Assembly: GCA_002363955.1 (NCBI GenBank)
Contig: DEXE01000006.1
Location: 575,975-639,974, forward strand
DNA: 64,000 nucleotides
Direction of reading: 5' to 3'
DNA from: Methylophaga sp. UBA3192
GTDB taxonomy: Bacteria > Pseudomonadota > Gammaproteobacteria > Nitrosococcales > Methylophagaceae
The position numbers were made by a program, and so were the translations under genes. The notes under the pieces are model-generated. The model saw nothing but the letters and a program-made list of their open reading frames with translations. It ran no database searches and was not told the DNA's origin. Within the stretch, counting starts at the first letter, position 1; each line of letters starts with the position of its first letter. This document shows, piece after piece, positions 18,137-28,461 of the stretch.

Positions 18137-20722
18137 TTATTCTTCCGTTAAGTCATCAGTATGTGGCAGGTCATCCAGATCAAGATCTTCATCTTCGTCT
18201 TCGATAACACGTTCCAGACCCACCAGTTTTTCATCATTACTGAGATTAATCAGGCGAACACCCTGCGTGTTACGACCCACCAGAGAAACATGTTTAACCG
18301 GGGTACGAACCAGCGTACCGCCATTGGTAATCAACATGATCTGGTCTTCTTCACAGACTTGCACTGCACCCACCACCTGACCGTTACGGGCAGAGGTCTG
18401 AATCGAGATAATGCCCTGACCACCACGACCCTGGACACGGTATTCTTCCAGGTTAGTACGTTTACCGTAACCGAATTCGGTTGCGGTCAGAATGGCACCT
18501 TCCTGCTGGGCAATAATCAGTGAAATAATCTGTTCCCCATCGGCCAGACGCATGCCACGAACACCGCGAGAAACACGGCCCATGGAACGCACATCGGTTT
18601 CAGGGAAACGAATAACCTTACCGTTGCTGCTGAACAGCATGACGTCAGATTCACCACCGGTTAATGCCACTCCAACCAGCCGGTCATCATCTTTCAGATC
18701 CACGGCGATAATACCGTTAGCTCTTGGGCGTGAATAATCGACTAATGGGGTTTTCTTGACGGTACCGCTCGCCGTTGCCATAAAGATAAACTTATCTGCT
18801 TCAAACTCACGGATTGGCAATACCGCATTAATACGTTCGCCTTCATCCAGTGGTAACAGGTTCACAATCGGCTTACCACGGGCTGTACGACCGCCTTGCG
18901 GCAATTCGTAGACTTTCTTCCAGTAAACCTTACCGGCACTGGAGAAGCACAATAAGGTGTCATGGGTATTGGCAATAAACAGATGTTCAATGAAATCTTC
19001 ATCTTTCATTGAGGTCGCTGCTTTGCCTTTTCCGCCTCGACGTTGTGCCTGATAGGTATCCAGCTGCTGCGTTTTGGCATAACCGGCATGCGATAAGGTC
19101 ACCACCATTTCTTCTTCGGTGATCAGATCTTCCAGCGTCAAATCCAGATGGGTATCCAGAATTTCGGTACGACGGTTATCACCATATTCTTCGTTAATGG
19201 CCACTAATTCCTGACGAATAACAGCCATCAGATTATCCGGGTCACTCAGGATCGCCAGCAGGTCACGGATTTGATCCAGAACCTCACGGTATTCCTGCAG
19301 GATTTTGTCCTGTTCCAGCCCCGTCAATCTGTGCAAACGCATATCCAGAATGGCTTGCGCCTGAACCGGTGATAAATAATATTGGCCATCAACCAGACCG
19401 AACTCAGCGGCCAAATCTTCAGGACGTGAAGCCTGTGCACCAGCGGCACCCAGCATTTCCAGAATCATTTCACTTCGCCAACCCTGGGATAACAGGGCTT
19501 CTCTGGCTTCAGACGGGCTTGGTGACGCTTTAATCAGCTCAATAACTTCATCGATATTGGCAAGTGCGGTGGCCAGACCTTCCAAAATATGGGCACGGTC
19601 ACGGGCTTTACGCAGTTCATAAATCGAACGACGCGTGACGACTTCACGGCGATGACGGATAAAGGCTTCAAGAATCGGTTTCAGGCCCAGTGTGCGTGGC
19701 TGACCATCAACGATCGCCACCATATTGATACCAAACACCGTTTGTAACTGAGTTTGCTGGTAAAGATTGTTCAGAATAACTTCAGGAACATCACCGCGTT
19801 TAATGACGACCACCATCCGCATGCCATCTTTATCAGACTCATCACGCAGTGCGGAAATACCTTCAATTTTTTTCTCTTTGACCAGTTCGGCGATTTTTTC
19901 CAGCAAGCGGGCTTTGTTTACCTGATAAGGCAGCTCGTGAACGATGATGCTTTGCTGGCCCGTCGCTTCATTGGTTTCGATCTCAGCGCGGGCACGCATA
20001 TAAACACGGCCTCGACCGGTTTCATAGGCTTCGGCAATGCCGTTGGCACCATTGATAATACCGGCGGTTGGAAAATCCGGGCCCGGTACATACTGCATTA
20101 ACTCACGGGTAGTGACACCCGGCTCATCAATAATCGCAATACAGGCATTGAGAATTTCAGTCAGATTATGTGGCGGGATATTGGTTGCCATACCCACGGC
20201 AATACCGGATGAGCCGTTAACTAATAACGCCGGAAAACGGGTTGGCAGGACAGCAGGTTCAGATTCGGATTCATCATAGTTGGGAATGAAATCGACCGTT
20301 TCCTTGTCCAGATCGGCCAGCATTTCGTGGGCGATTTTCGCCATGCGTACTTCGGTATAACGCATTGCGGCAGGAGGATCACCATCGACCGAACCGAAGT
20401 TACCCTGACCATCAACCAACATGTAGCGCATCGAAAATGGCTGAGCCATTCGCACCATGGTGTCATATACCGCTGTATCACCATGTGGGTGATATTTACC
20501 GATAACGTCACCGACAATACGAGCAGATTTTTTGTATGGGCTGTTCCAGCTGTTTCCTAATTCACGCATGGCGTACAAGACGCGACGGTGAACAGGTTTC
20601 AGGCCGTCCCGGACATCCGGTAAGGCGCGACCTACGATAACGCTCATAGCGTAATCGAGGTAGGACTGTTTCATTTCATCTTCGATACTGATCGAGTCCA
20701 GTTCCAGAGCAATCTCAGACAT
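18137..20722 (-). CDS. gyrA: DNA gyrase subunit A
   Basis: Cleaves and rejoins DNA in the supercoiling reaction with GyrB. The 861-residue protein has the active-site tyrosine in PAAMRYTEVRMAK and six beta-pinwheel repeats in the C-terminal half, including the GyrA box QRRGGKG. The quinolone region reads HPHGDTAVYDT: Thr at the position of E. coli Ser83 and Asp at 87. Thr83 is the natural residue in many gammaproteobacteria, so this is not a resistance mutation by itself. The C-terminus is acidic (EDEDEDLDLDDL). It heads the run gyrA-serC-pheA-ispH. Confidence 0.98.
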   Translation of the reverse strand: MSEIALELDSISIEDEMKQSYLDYAMSVIVGRALPDVRDGLKPVHRRVLYAMRELGNSWNSPYKKSARIVGDVIGKYHPHGDTAVYDTMVRMAQPFSMRYMLVDGQGNFGSVDGDPPAAMRYTEVRMAKIAHEMLADLDKETVDFIPNYDESESEPAVLPTRFPALLVNGSSGIAVGMATNIPPHNLTEILNACIAIIDEPGVTTRELMQYVPGPDFPTAGIINGANGIAEAYETGRGRVYMRARAEIETNEATGQQSIIVHELPYQVNKARLLEKIAELVKEKKIEGISALRDESDKDGMRMVVVIKRGDVPEVILNNLYQQTQLQTVFGINMVAIVDGQPRTLGLKPILEAFIRHRREVVTRRSIYELRKARDRAHILEGLATALANIDEVIELIKASPSPSEAREALLSQGWRSEMILEMLGAAGAQASRPEDLAAEFGLVDGQYYLSPVQAQAILDMRLHRLTGLEQDKILQEYREVLDQIRDLLAILSDPDNLMAVIRQELVAINEEYGDNRRTEILDTHLDLTLEDLITEEEMVVTLSHAGYAKTQQLDTYQAQRRGGKGKAATSMKDEDFIEHLFIANTHDTLLCFSSAGKVYWKKVYELPQGGRTARGKPIVNLLPLDEGERINAVLPIREFEADKFIFMATASGTVKKTPLVDYSRPRANGIIAVDLKDDDRLVGVALTGGESDVMLFSSNGKVIRFPETDVRSMGRVSRGVRGMRLADGEQIISLIIAQQEGAILTATEFGYGKRTNLEEYRVQGRGGQGIISIQTSARNGQVVGAVQVCEEDQIMLITNGGTLVRTPVKHVSLVGRNTQGVRLINLSNDEKLVGLERVIEDEDEDLDLDDLPHTDDLTEE

Positions 20723-20872
20723 TTAATATTCTTCCAAAATGAACAAAAGCAAGCCTAGCTTGTTGAAGTTTCAGGCAAAAAACTCTGCTGAGAAAACCTA
20801 AACAGGCGCCAAGCATATCAAAGCAGTAATCCTACCACTCTGAGCGATTTCCTGCACGATTATAAGTTACTG

Positions 20873-21514
20873 CTAGGGTGTACCAGCTTTATCAAAATAA
20901 TCGCTCAAATCCTGCTCCAAAGTCGCGAGAATTTCTTCCAGCGCATTTTGCCAGCCAGTTACAACGGTTTGCGGGCTTGTTTTATCAATGGATGCATCAA
21001 CACGAAAACCGGTTTGAAACAGCATTTTGCTGCGATCAGCATCGCCTGGACTCATAAAAAACTGCATTTCTAAAACAGCTTGCGGCGGATACTCGGCACG
21101 ATCATCACCATAAAGCTTGGTCACGGCGGCTTCCAGTACCAAATCTGCTGGTTGCGAATCATCGGTAATCACATCGCTGAATAAACCACTTTTGGATAAC
21201 CATCGCTGCAATTGAGAAGTAAACATCACCTGTGGATCGGTGAGTAATAAATGGCCTGCTTGCGGTTGGTATTCATTTTCGCCAACACGAAATACAATAT
21301 TTTCTGTCCGGTAATGTGGTGCAATGCGGATGGGCTTTATGCGTAAAACACGACCCTGGGCAAACTGAGCGGCCACATTGCCGCGATCGACATCGACTAT
21401 ATAAAAGCGTGGCTCAATATTTTCCGCTTTCTTGTCTGAACCTCCGAAACCGAAACAACCTGTTAAAAAGCTGAACAGAATAATAACCAGCACTCTCTGC
21501 CATCTGTTACTCAC
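20873..21514 (-). CDS. PqiC/YmbA-type auxiliary lipoprotein
   Basis: A 213-residue lipoprotein with an N-terminal signal ending in the lipobox FLTGC (Cys about residue 20). The rest matches ABC-type transport auxiliary lipoproteins such as PqiC: RFYIVDVDRG near the start and a pattern of LTDPQVMFTSQLQRWLSKSGLFS. PqiC-like proteins sit at the outer membrane in lipid-transport (MCE) systems, but no mce or pqi gene is adjacent, so the function here is open. It diverges from apt. Confidence 0.72.
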   Translation of the reverse strand: MSNRWQRVLVIILFSFLTGCFGFGGSDKKAENIEPRFYIVDVDRGNVAAQFAQGRVLRIKPIRIAPHYRTENIVFRVGENEYQPQAGHLLLTDPQVMFTSQLQRWLSKSGLFSDVITDDSQPADLVLEAAVTKLYGDDRAEYPPQAVLEMQFFMSPGDADRSKMLFQTGFRVDASIDKTSPQTVVTGWQNALEEILATLEQDLSDYFDKAGTP

Positions 21515-21553
21515 GAAATGTTGTACTCCTGAAAAAATTTCTGGGAAATTGCA

Positions 21554-21584
21554 TTACAGATCTTGTAATTGGTGTCGTTATAAT
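21554..21584 (+). promoter_or_regulatory. Candidate sigma-70 promoter of apt
   Basis: A perfect -10 box TATAAT at 21579-21584, 41 bases before the apt ATG. The best -35 candidate is TTACAG (21554-21559) with a 19-base spacer, weaker than ideal. Confidence 0.45.
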
Positions 21585-21625
21585 ACTGGTGGTGACTATC
21601 CCTTCTCAAATAATTTAGGCGTCAG

Positions 21626-22141
21626 ATGGACGAGATAAAAACCAAGATCCGTGATATTGCAGATTTTCCCGAACCCGGCGTTTTATTTAAAGACATCACT
21701 CCACTTATGCAATCCCCTGTCTTACTGCGACAGGCCGTCGAATTACTGATTGCCCCCTATCGAAATTCCGGTATTACCGCCGTCGCAGGTATGGAAGCAC
21801 GGGGCTTTATTTTTGGATCACTGGCCGCCTCCATGTTGGAGGTCGGTTTTATTCCCCTGCGCAAACCTGGCAAACTTCCACACATTACACACAAGGTCGA
21901 ATACCAATTGGAATATGGTGAAAACAGCCTGGAAATTCACGCTGATGCCGTGGCTGAAAATGACAATATTTTAATCGTTGATGATGTACTGGCGACCGGC
22001 GGCACGGCCAAAGCAAGCTGTGAATTAATCCAGCTACTGGGTGGTAATGTGGTTGGCTGTGCATTTCTGATGGAAATCACTGCCCTGAATGGTCGTTCCC
22101 TGTTAACCGATTTTAATGTTCATAGCGTAATTCAATACTGA
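21626..22141 (+). CDS. apt: Adenine phosphoribosyltransferase
   Basis: Salvages adenine with PRPP to give AMP. The 171-residue protein has the PRPP-binding motif ILIVDDVLATGGTA (about residues 111-124) and the N-terminal DFPEPGVLFKDITPL of the family. Length is typical. Its TGA shares one base with the ATG of the next gene (TGATG), suggesting coupled translation. Confidence 0.97.
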   Translation: MDEIKTKIRDIADFPEPGVLFKDITPLMQSPVLLRQAVELLIAPYRNSGITAVAGMEARGFIFGSLAASMLEVGFIPLRKPGKLPHITHKVEYQLEYGENSLEIHADAVAENDNILIVDDVLATGGTAKASCELIQLLGGNVVGCAFLMEITALNGRSLLTDFNVHSVIQY

Positions 22142-22983
22142 TGAAATTTTTACTTTTTTTGCTGTTCGCTTCACCCGCTATCGCTAATACTGTTTTTCAA
22201 TCGGCGGTTCATCAAGCCAAATGGGAAACTGAAGCATCAGCATTGGCCTGTGCCTTACACCATGACGTGACCGATTATGGGCATGTCAGTTTTCATCGAC
22301 ACAATGGCGAGGCCATCAAATTAACCATTACCACACAAGACCACCCGGCTGCACATAACACTGTCGATTTAGTCATTACCAATACCCCGTGGCAAAGCGA
22401 AGACGTTAGTCAAAAACTGCTGACCTTGCCGGTAACTTACGGACAGCGTGAGTTTGTTATTGAAGGTAATGCGGCCAGAAAAGCCTTGTCGGCATTACAA
22501 TTGGGTCAGTTTGTGCAATTGCAGTATGCCACGCAAGGCAACACCCAACCGGTCAGTATTATTCTGTCCAATGTTCAGTTCGTGCCGGCCATGCGTGAAT
22601 TTCAGACCTGTTCAGATCAGATGCACCCCGACAGCTTTACTGATCTGCAATATTTCAATGTTTATTTTGAATCCGAAAAAGCGATTCTTGATAATAAAGC
22701 TTCCGGACAAATGCAACGACTGGCTGACTATCTCAAAATTGACGACAGCATCAAACGTATCATTATCGAATCTCATACCGACAGCTTTGGTCGACGTGAA
22801 CTCAATACTGAGTTATCCGAACAACGGGCTCAAATTGTGAAAAGCTTTTTAATCGAACAGGCTGAGGTTGATGAAGGGATTATCGAAACGCACTCCTATC
22901 GTGATACCAAACCCATCGCTAATAACAAAACACCCGCAGGACGCGCACAGAATCGTCGTTCTGAAATACGGCTGATTCGTTAA
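22141..22983 (+). CDS. motY: MotY-like flagellar T-ring protein with OmpA domain
   Basis: A 280-residue secreted protein: signal peptide 1-16, an N-terminal beta domain (about 20-150, including FQSAVHQAKWETEASALAC) and a C-terminal OmpA-like peptidoglycan-binding domain (about 175-280, with IIIESHTDSFGRRELNTELS and NRRSEIR). The two-domain layout and length match MotY of Vibrio and Pseudomonas, part of the T-ring that anchors sodium- or proton-driven polar flagellar stators. No other flagellar gene is near, as is usual for motY. A general OmpA-family lipoprotein is less likely because no lipobox is seen. Confidence 0.8.
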   Translation: MKFLLFLLFASPAIANTVFQSAVHQAKWETEASALACALHHDVTDYGHVSFHRHNGEAIKLTITTQDHPAAHNTVDLVITNTPWQSEDVSQKLLTLPVTYGQREFVIEGNAARKALSALQLGQFVQLQYATQGNTQPVSIILSNVQFVPAMREFQTCSDQMHPDSFTDLQYFNVYFESEKAILDNKASGQMQRLADYLKIDDSIKRIIIESHTDSFGRRELNTELSEQRAQIVKSFLIEQAEVDEGIIETHSYRDTKPIANNKTPAGRAQNRRSEIRLIR

Positions 22984-22987
22984 ATAC

Positions 22988-24442
22988 CTATTCCCACAAA
23001 GCCAGCAATTCACGGGTCACCTGTTGATAATCAGATGCTTTGGTAATCGCTGAAATCATCGCCACTGAACCCACACCAGTTTTATGCAATTCACTGGCAC
23101 GCGGCGGATCAATCCCACCAATGGCAACCAGTGGCGTATGTCCATCTAATAAGCGTATCCATTCTGCTAAACGATCAAACCCTTGCGGTTGCCACGGCAT
23201 CTGTTTGCTGTCGGTTTCAAAAATGGGGCCCAAAGCAATATAGCTGGGATTTACTGCTAATGCTCTGGCCAGTTCCCAATATGAATGGGTTGAAATCCCC
23301 AGCCGCAATCCGGCCTGTTCAATTTCCAGCAAATCAGCATCATGCAAATCTTCCTGCCCCAGATGCACACCGTAAGCGCCATTATCGATCGCCATACGCC
23401 AGTGATCATTCACAAAAAACTGAATTTCACCATGCTGCTCGGCGATATCCACCGCACTGGCAATCTCTGCATTAAGAAAAGCGCTATCTGATTGTTTTAA
23501 TCGTAATTGGAGGGTCTTGATACCAATGGTTAACAAACGATTAACCCAATCCGCACTATCGACCACAGGATAAATCCCCAGTCGCTCCGGGCATTCAGGA
23601 AAACTGAAACTTTTGCCAATCAAATCCGGGGTATAACTCAGCCTGGGGATATCGCGAAGTTCAAAGGGTTGTCTTTGGTGAGAGAACAGCTGATAAGGGC
23701 CCAGTGACTGTGATTGCCGAATACCGCGATTGATATAACTACGCGATAAAATCACCGCATCACGGATATCTTCGCCCTGCGCCAGATAACACGCCAGACT
23801 GGATGCCAGCACACAGCCGGTACCGCGAACATTTTTATTCAGTCGTGGCTGATAACAATAAAATTGACTAAATGCATTGGCAAAATAATCTGAAACGAAA
23901 CTTTGATCGCCATGACCACCTTTGACCAGACAAGCGGATAACCCATCTTCAATTAAATGACGCACCTGTTTTTCAATTGACCAATCAGGGTTATCGGTTA
24001 TGTACTGCATCTCTGGCAGATTTGGGGTGAGCAATGTGATCTTTGGTAAAACTGACTTGCGAACAAACTCCAGTACGTCAGGTGATGCTTGTTGACCACC
24101 ACTTGTTGCAGCCATCACCGGATCCATCACCACCGGCACATCATGGTTTGTCAGAATACGTTCAATGGCCTGGGCAATTTCAAGATTTGGAATCAACCCA
24201 ATTTTGATTGCTGCAATGTCAAAATCAGCCACGCTGCTTTCGTATTGCTTGAGAAATTTCTCAGCAGATAACGGATTCAGCGCACGCATACCATTATGGG
24301 TTTGTTCGGTGACACAGGTCACCAGTGGCACAGGATGAAAACCATGATGACTGACAGTTTGAATATCCGCCGTCAGTCCGGCACAGCCTTGTGGATCCAG
24401 CCCACCAATTAATAGGATTGCCGTTTGATTTTGCTCAGCCAT
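22988..24442 (-). CDS. thiDE: Fused HMP-P kinase / thiamin phosphate synthase
   Basis: Bifunctional enzyme that phosphorylates hydroxymethylpyrimidine phosphate and then joins it to the thiazole phosphate to make thiamin phosphate. The 484 residues hold a ThiD domain (1 to about 260; GGLDPQGCAGLTADIQT near the start, KGGHG, GTGCVLAS) and a ThiE domain (about 285-484; LQLRLK, NDHWRMA, GVHLGQEDL, ALGPIF). The start at 24442 overlaps the thiG stop by 8 bases; a longer upstream reading would run deep into thiG. It converges with motY across a 4-base gap with no terminator. Confidence 0.93.
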   Translation of the reverse strand: MAEQNQTAILLIGGLDPQGCAGLTADIQTVSHHGFHPVPLVTCVTEQTHNGMRALNPLSAEKFLKQYESSVADFDIAAIKIGLIPNLEIAQAIERILTNHDVPVVMDPVMAATSGGQQASPDVLEFVRKSVLPKITLLTPNLPEMQYITDNPDWSIEKQVRHLIEDGLSACLVKGGHGDQSFVSDYFANAFSQFYCYQPRLNKNVRGTGCVLASSLACYLAQGEDIRDAVILSRSYINRGIRQSQSLGPYQLFSHQRQPFELRDIPRLSYTPDLIGKSFSFPECPERLGIYPVVDSADWVNRLLTIGIKTLQLRLKQSDSAFLNAEIASAVDIAEQHGEIQFFVNDHWRMAIDNGAYGVHLGQEDLHDADLLEIEQAGLRLGISTHSYWELARALAVNPSYIALGPIFETDSKQMPWQPQGFDRLAEWIRLLDGHTPLVAIGGIDPPRASELHKTGVGSVAMISAITKASDYQQVTRELLALWE

Positions 24443-25232
24443 GGTGCTGCCAAATTGGTTGATCCAGAGTTGGGGTACTGGGCTTGGCGGAATCACGTTT
24501 TGGCATAATGCCCGCTTCGAACGCCAGACGTCCGGCATTAATGGATTGTTTAAACGCTTCGGCCATCAGTGCCGGTTCCAGCGCTTCGGCCACGGCGGTA
24601 TTTAATAAAATGCCGTCATAACCGAGTTCCATCGCCTGCACTGCATCAGAAGGTTTGCCGATGCCCGCATCGACCAGTAAGGTAATTTCCGGCAGACGTT
24701 CTCTTAATGTTCTCAATGCATAAGGGTTGAGTAATCCCTGTCCAGTACCAATTGGTGCACCCCACGGCATTAACACTTCACAACCGGCATCAGCCAGTTT
24801 CTGACACAACACCAGATCATCGGTGCAATACGGAAACACCTTAAAACCATCGGCAATCAGTGTTTTGGTAGCTTCCAATAAGGCAAACGGATCCGGTTGC
24901 AGATTAAAACTGTCACCTAATACTTCCAGTTTGATCCAGTCAGTTTCAAATAACTCTCGTGCCATATGGGCTGTTTTAATTGCCTCGGCGGCACTGTAAC
25001 AACCTGCGGTATTGGGTAATAAATGACAGCCCATCGCTTCAATCATATTCCAGAATTGTTGACCGCTATTGGCCTGACCAGCACTTTGCCGTCGCAGTGA
25101 AACGGTAATCACCTGAGCGCCTGAGGCTTTGATGGCATCACACATAACCTGCGGTGAAGGATAAAGCGCCGTACCGATAAATAAACGACTGCTGAGGGTT
25201 TGCCCGTAAACGGTCCAGTCAGATGCCTGCAT
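24435..25232 (-). CDS. thiG: Thiazole synthase
   Basis: Forms the thiazole ring of thiamin from DXP, dehydroglycine and ThiS thiocarboxylate. The 265-residue protein from 25232 has the catalytic lysine region (WIKLEVLGD) and the phosphate-binding ends VDAGIGKPSDA and GYDGILLNTAVA. The start is one base after the thiS stop; the reading upstream of it overlaps thiS and was rejected. Length matches the family. Confidence 0.95.
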   Translation of the reverse strand: MQASDWTVYGQTLSSRLFIGTALYPSPQVMCDAIKASGAQVITVSLRRQSAGQANSGQQFWNMIEAMGCHLLPNTAGCYSAAEAIKTAHMARELFETDWIKLEVLGDSFNLQPDPFALLEATKTLIADGFKVFPYCTDDLVLCQKLADAGCEVLMPWGAPIGTGQGLLNPYALRTLRERLPEITLLVDAGIGKPSDAVQAMELGYDGILLNTAVAEALEPALMAEAFKQSINAGRLAFEAGIMPKRDSAKPSTPTLDQPIWQHHG

Positions 25233-25233
25233 G

Positions 25234-25455
25234 TCAGCCTCCACTGATTGGCGACAGCACATCAATGCGATCACCTTCTGATAATTGATAGGTTGGATGT
25301 GCCGATTTGGCGATAACATTGTCGTTAATCACCACCACAAATCGGCCTTCTGTCCAGCCATGTTCAGCCAGAAAAACCTGCAAATTAGTACTTGTGGTTT
25401 CCACGGTCTGTTCATTCAAAATAAGCGAAATAGGTTGAATCGACTCAGTTTGCAT
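25234..25455 (-). CDS. thiS: Sulfur carrier protein ThiS
   Basis: A 73-residue ubiquitin-fold sulfur carrier ending in ISGG; its C-terminal Gly-Gly is adenylated and converted to a thiocarboxylate for ThiG. The start overlaps the end of thiO by 11 bases. Confidence 0.95.
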   Translation of the reverse strand: MQTESIQPISLILNEQTVETTSTNLQVFLAEHGWTEGRFVVVINDNVIAKSAHPTYQLSEGDRIDVLSPISGG

Positions 25456-26515
25456 AACGCACTCCCGAATCTGTGTGTTCTGATAATTTTGTCAGTAATT
25501 GCTCGACCATCACCGGCCCCAGCAAATAACCATGCCGATACAGTCCGTTAATTTGATAACCCCAATCCTGCTGGCGAATGGTGGGTAAATGATCAGGTAA
25601 TGCAGGACGGCAATGTGCCCGCATTTCCAATACCCGGGCTTCGGCAAATCCTTTATGAATGCTGTAAAGCGCTGATAGCAATTCCATGGCACTGCGCACA
25701 CTGACCGGCGAGCGATCTTCGGATTCAATTACCGTTGCCCCAATCACATATTGCTGATCCGGTCGAGGTGCCAGATAGAGGGGATAACGTGGATGCATTA
25801 ACCTTACGCACTGTTGCAGATTAACTTCCGGTGCATAAACACGCAGAACTTCACCGCGAACACCACGCAAGTCTTTCAAATCCGCTTTGCTGCCATTACC
25901 CCGGCAATCAATCACCGAGGTAAATTTATCGAGCGAATGCCCAAGCGTTTGCTGACACAATTGTTCCAATGTGGCGTTAGTCAAGGTTTCAATCGATTCA
26001 ATGGTTTTCCAGTTAGCGTGTTTGGTTAGAAACTCACCTACCTGCTGGTAAAACTGGCGATTATCCAGACAACTCTCTTCCGGAAAATACAATGCTGACT
26101 GAAAATTTTCGGCCAGTTCAGGTGACAGATTCTGCAACTGCTGAGCATCAATCTGTTGATAATCAGTCGTATCCAGAATATGCACTGCACGACGCTGATA
26201 ACGTGCAAGTTCAGCCTTATCACCTTCATGTGCCACCACCAGTGTTCCGGTTTTCGGGTAAAACACTCGCTTATCAAACTCAGCCAGCCATTTATCCCAC
26301 AGCGCCTGACTTTGAATGCCCAGATCCCGAATCGACCTATCTGCCGTCACCGCTTCAGTAAATGGCGCAATCATCGAAGCCGCAATAAAACCGGCACTGT
26401 CGGTACCGGCTTTATCGTCTGATGACAGAATCGTCACGGCATGACCGGCCTGAACCAGACGCCAGCTTGTCAGGCGTCCAATCAGACCGCTACCGATAAT
26501 CAGATAATGCTTCAT
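25445..26515 (-). CDS. thiO: Glycine oxidase ThiO
   Basis: FAD enzyme oxidising glycine to the imine used by ThiG, the oxygen-dependent alternative to ThiH. The 356-residue protein begins MKHYLIIGSGLIGRLTSW with the GxGxxG dinucleotide motif and has the C-terminal GLYRHGYLLGP of DAO-family glycine oxidases. I use the ATG at 26515; a TTG seven codons upstream is possible but less likely. Presence of ThiO implies aerobic thiamin synthesis. Confidence 0.9.
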   Translation of the reverse strand: MKHYLIIGSGLIGRLTSWRLVQAGHAVTILSSDDKAGTDSAGFIAASMIAPFTEAVTADRSIRDLGIQSQALWDKWLAEFDKRVFYPKTGTLVVAHEGDKAELARYQRRAVHILDTTDYQQIDAQQLQNLSPELAENFQSALYFPEESCLDNRQFYQQVGEFLTKHANWKTIESIETLTNATLEQLCQQTLGHSLDKFTSVIDCRGNGSKADLKDLRGVRGEVLRVYAPEVNLQQCVRLMHPRYPLYLAPRPDQQYVIGATVIESEDRSPVSVRSAMELLSALYSIHKGFAEARVLEMRAHCRPALPDHLPTIRQQDWGYQINGLYRHGYLLGPVMVEQLLTKLSEHTDSGVRYAN

Positions 26516-26536
26516 AGCGATCGAGATCCGATCCAA

Positions 26537-28348
26537 TCAAACCTGATGATAGATTTTGCTGCCAGCCGCCTTAAACTCTTCCGATTTCTCGGCAAAGGCT
26601 TCTTTCACGTCATGTGAAATCTTCATTGAGCAGAATTTCGGCCCACACATAGAACAGAAATGTGCCACTTTGGCACTCGGTTTTGGCAGGGTTTCATCAT
26701 GGAAAGCCCGTGCAGTATCCGGGTCTAGGCCCAGATTGAATTGATCTTCCCAACGGAATTCAAAACGTGCCTTGGAAATCGCATCATCACGTTCATTTGC
26801 ACCTGGATGGCCTTTGGCCAAATCAGCGGCATGGGCGGCAATTTTGTAGGTAATGATGCCGACTTTAACGTCATCTTTATTCGGTAAACCCAGATGTTCT
26901 TTAGGCGTCACGTAACACAGCATTGCCGTACCAAACCAGCCAATCATCGCCGCACCAATGCCCGAGGTAATATGGTCATAACCCGGAGCAATATCCGTAA
27001 CCAATGGCCCTAAGGTATAGAAAGGCGCTTCGTGGCAGACTTCCAGTTGCAGATCCATGTTTTCCTTGATCTTGTGCATCGGCACATGACCCGGTCCTTC
27101 AATCATTACCTGCACATCATGTTTCCAGGCAATATGAGTTAATTCACCTAAAGTACGCAATTCAGCAAACTGGGCTTCATCGTTGGCATCCGCTTGTGAA
27201 CCCGGACGTAAACCATCACCCAGCGAGAACGACACGTCGTAGGCTTTCATGATTTCGCAGATATCTTCGAAGTGCGTGTACAAAAAACTTTCTTCATGAT
27301 GTGCCAGACACCAGGCCGCCATAATCGAACCGCCACGCGACACAATGCCGGTGGTACGATTTACGGTTAGTGGAATATGTGCCAGACGGATACCGGCATG
27401 AATCGTAAAATAACTGACGCCCTGCTCGGCCTGTTCAATCAACGTATCGCGAAATACTTCCCAGGTCAGATCTTCGGCAATGCCGTTTACTTTTTCCAAT
27501 GCCTGATACAACGGCACGGTACCGATTGGCACTGGTGAATTACGGATGATCCATTCACGGGTCTGGTGAATATGTTTACCAGTCGACAAATCCATTACGG
27601 TGTCGCCACCCCAACGGGTGCTCCACACCATTTTTTCAACTTCTTCTTCAATAGAAGATGTGGTGGCAGAATTACCGATATTAGCGTTGATTTTCACCAG
27701 AAAGTTACGACCGATAATCATCGGCTCGGCTTCAGGGTGATTGATATTGGCTGGAATAATCGCCCGACCTTCAGCGACTTCTTTACGGACAAATTCCGAG
27801 GTGATGTGGTTGGGTTTATCGACAGGCAACTCGCCTTTGGCTTGCAAGGCTGCACGGCCCATGCTTTCACGAATAGCGATATATTCCATTTCGGGTGTTA
27901 TCAAGCCCTGACGGGCATAGTGCATCTGACTGACATTCTTACCTGGTTTGGCTTTGCGTGGCAGACGACGATTGGTGAACAATGGAATATCAAATTCCTG
28001 ATCATCCTGGTCACGGGTAAAGTTAGAACTGAACGCCGGTAACACTTCGGTATCGTCACGCTCTTCAATCCATTGCTGACGAATCGGCGTTAAGCCTTTT
28101 TCCAGATCGATGGTTTCAGTGGGATCGGTGTAAATACCCGACGTGTCATACACCATGACCGGATCATTCGGCTCGCCCGGCAGATTCGGATCACGGTTCG
28201 GAGTATCGGTCAGAGCAATTTGACGAAATGGCACCCGCAGATCATCACGGCTACCGGTAATATAGATTTTTTCAGAACCCGGTAACGGCTTGGTAGTAAT
28301 GCCGCTACGGCCCGTAATATCAATAACTTTTGGACTGGCTGATGACAT
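26537..28348 (-). CDS. thiC: Phosphomethylpyrimidine synthase
   Basis: Radical SAM enzyme rearranging aminoimidazole ribotide into HMP-P, the pyrimidine of thiamin. The 603-residue protein from 28348 has the [4Fe-4S] motif CSMCGPKFCS near its C-terminus and the conserved GDGLRPGS and EGPGHVP segments. The start is MSSASPKVID, 3' of the riboswitch; the longer reading would translate through the riboswitch. First gene of thiC-thiO-thiS-thiG-thiDE. Confidence 0.97.
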   Translation of the reverse strand: MSSASPKVIDITGRSGITTKPLPGSEKIYITGSRDDLRVPFRQIALTDTPNRDPNLPGEPNDPVMVYDTSGIYTDPTETIDLEKGLTPIRQQWIEERDDTEVLPAFSSNFTRDQDDQEFDIPLFTNRRLPRKAKPGKNVSQMHYARQGLITPEMEYIAIRESMGRAALQAKGELPVDKPNHITSEFVRKEVAEGRAIIPANINHPEAEPMIIGRNFLVKINANIGNSATTSSIEEEVEKMVWSTRWGGDTVMDLSTGKHIHQTREWIIRNSPVPIGTVPLYQALEKVNGIAEDLTWEVFRDTLIEQAEQGVSYFTIHAGIRLAHIPLTVNRTTGIVSRGGSIMAAWCLAHHEESFLYTHFEDICEIMKAYDVSFSLGDGLRPGSQADANDEAQFAELRTLGELTHIAWKHDVQVMIEGPGHVPMHKIKENMDLQLEVCHEAPFYTLGPLVTDIAPGYDHITSGIGAAMIGWFGTAMLCYVTPKEHLGLPNKDDVKVGIITYKIAAHAADLAKGHPGANERDDAISKARFEFRWEDQFNLGLDPDTARAFHDETLPKPSAKVAHFCSMCGPKFCSMKISHDVKEAFAEKSEEFKAAGSKIYHQV

Positions 28349-28461
28349 GTGCTTTCCCCTGATTAGAATAAAAAGGTCGGGGGAAATGAAGACGTTGCGC
28401 TTTCGCGAACAAGGTGATGGAGATACACGGCGGCTACAGTCAGACAATCAGACGTACCGGC

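Noticed and set aside
18137..20722. Quinolone resistance change at GyrA position 83
   Set aside because: Thr at this position is natural in many gammaproteobacteria, so no resistance is implied.
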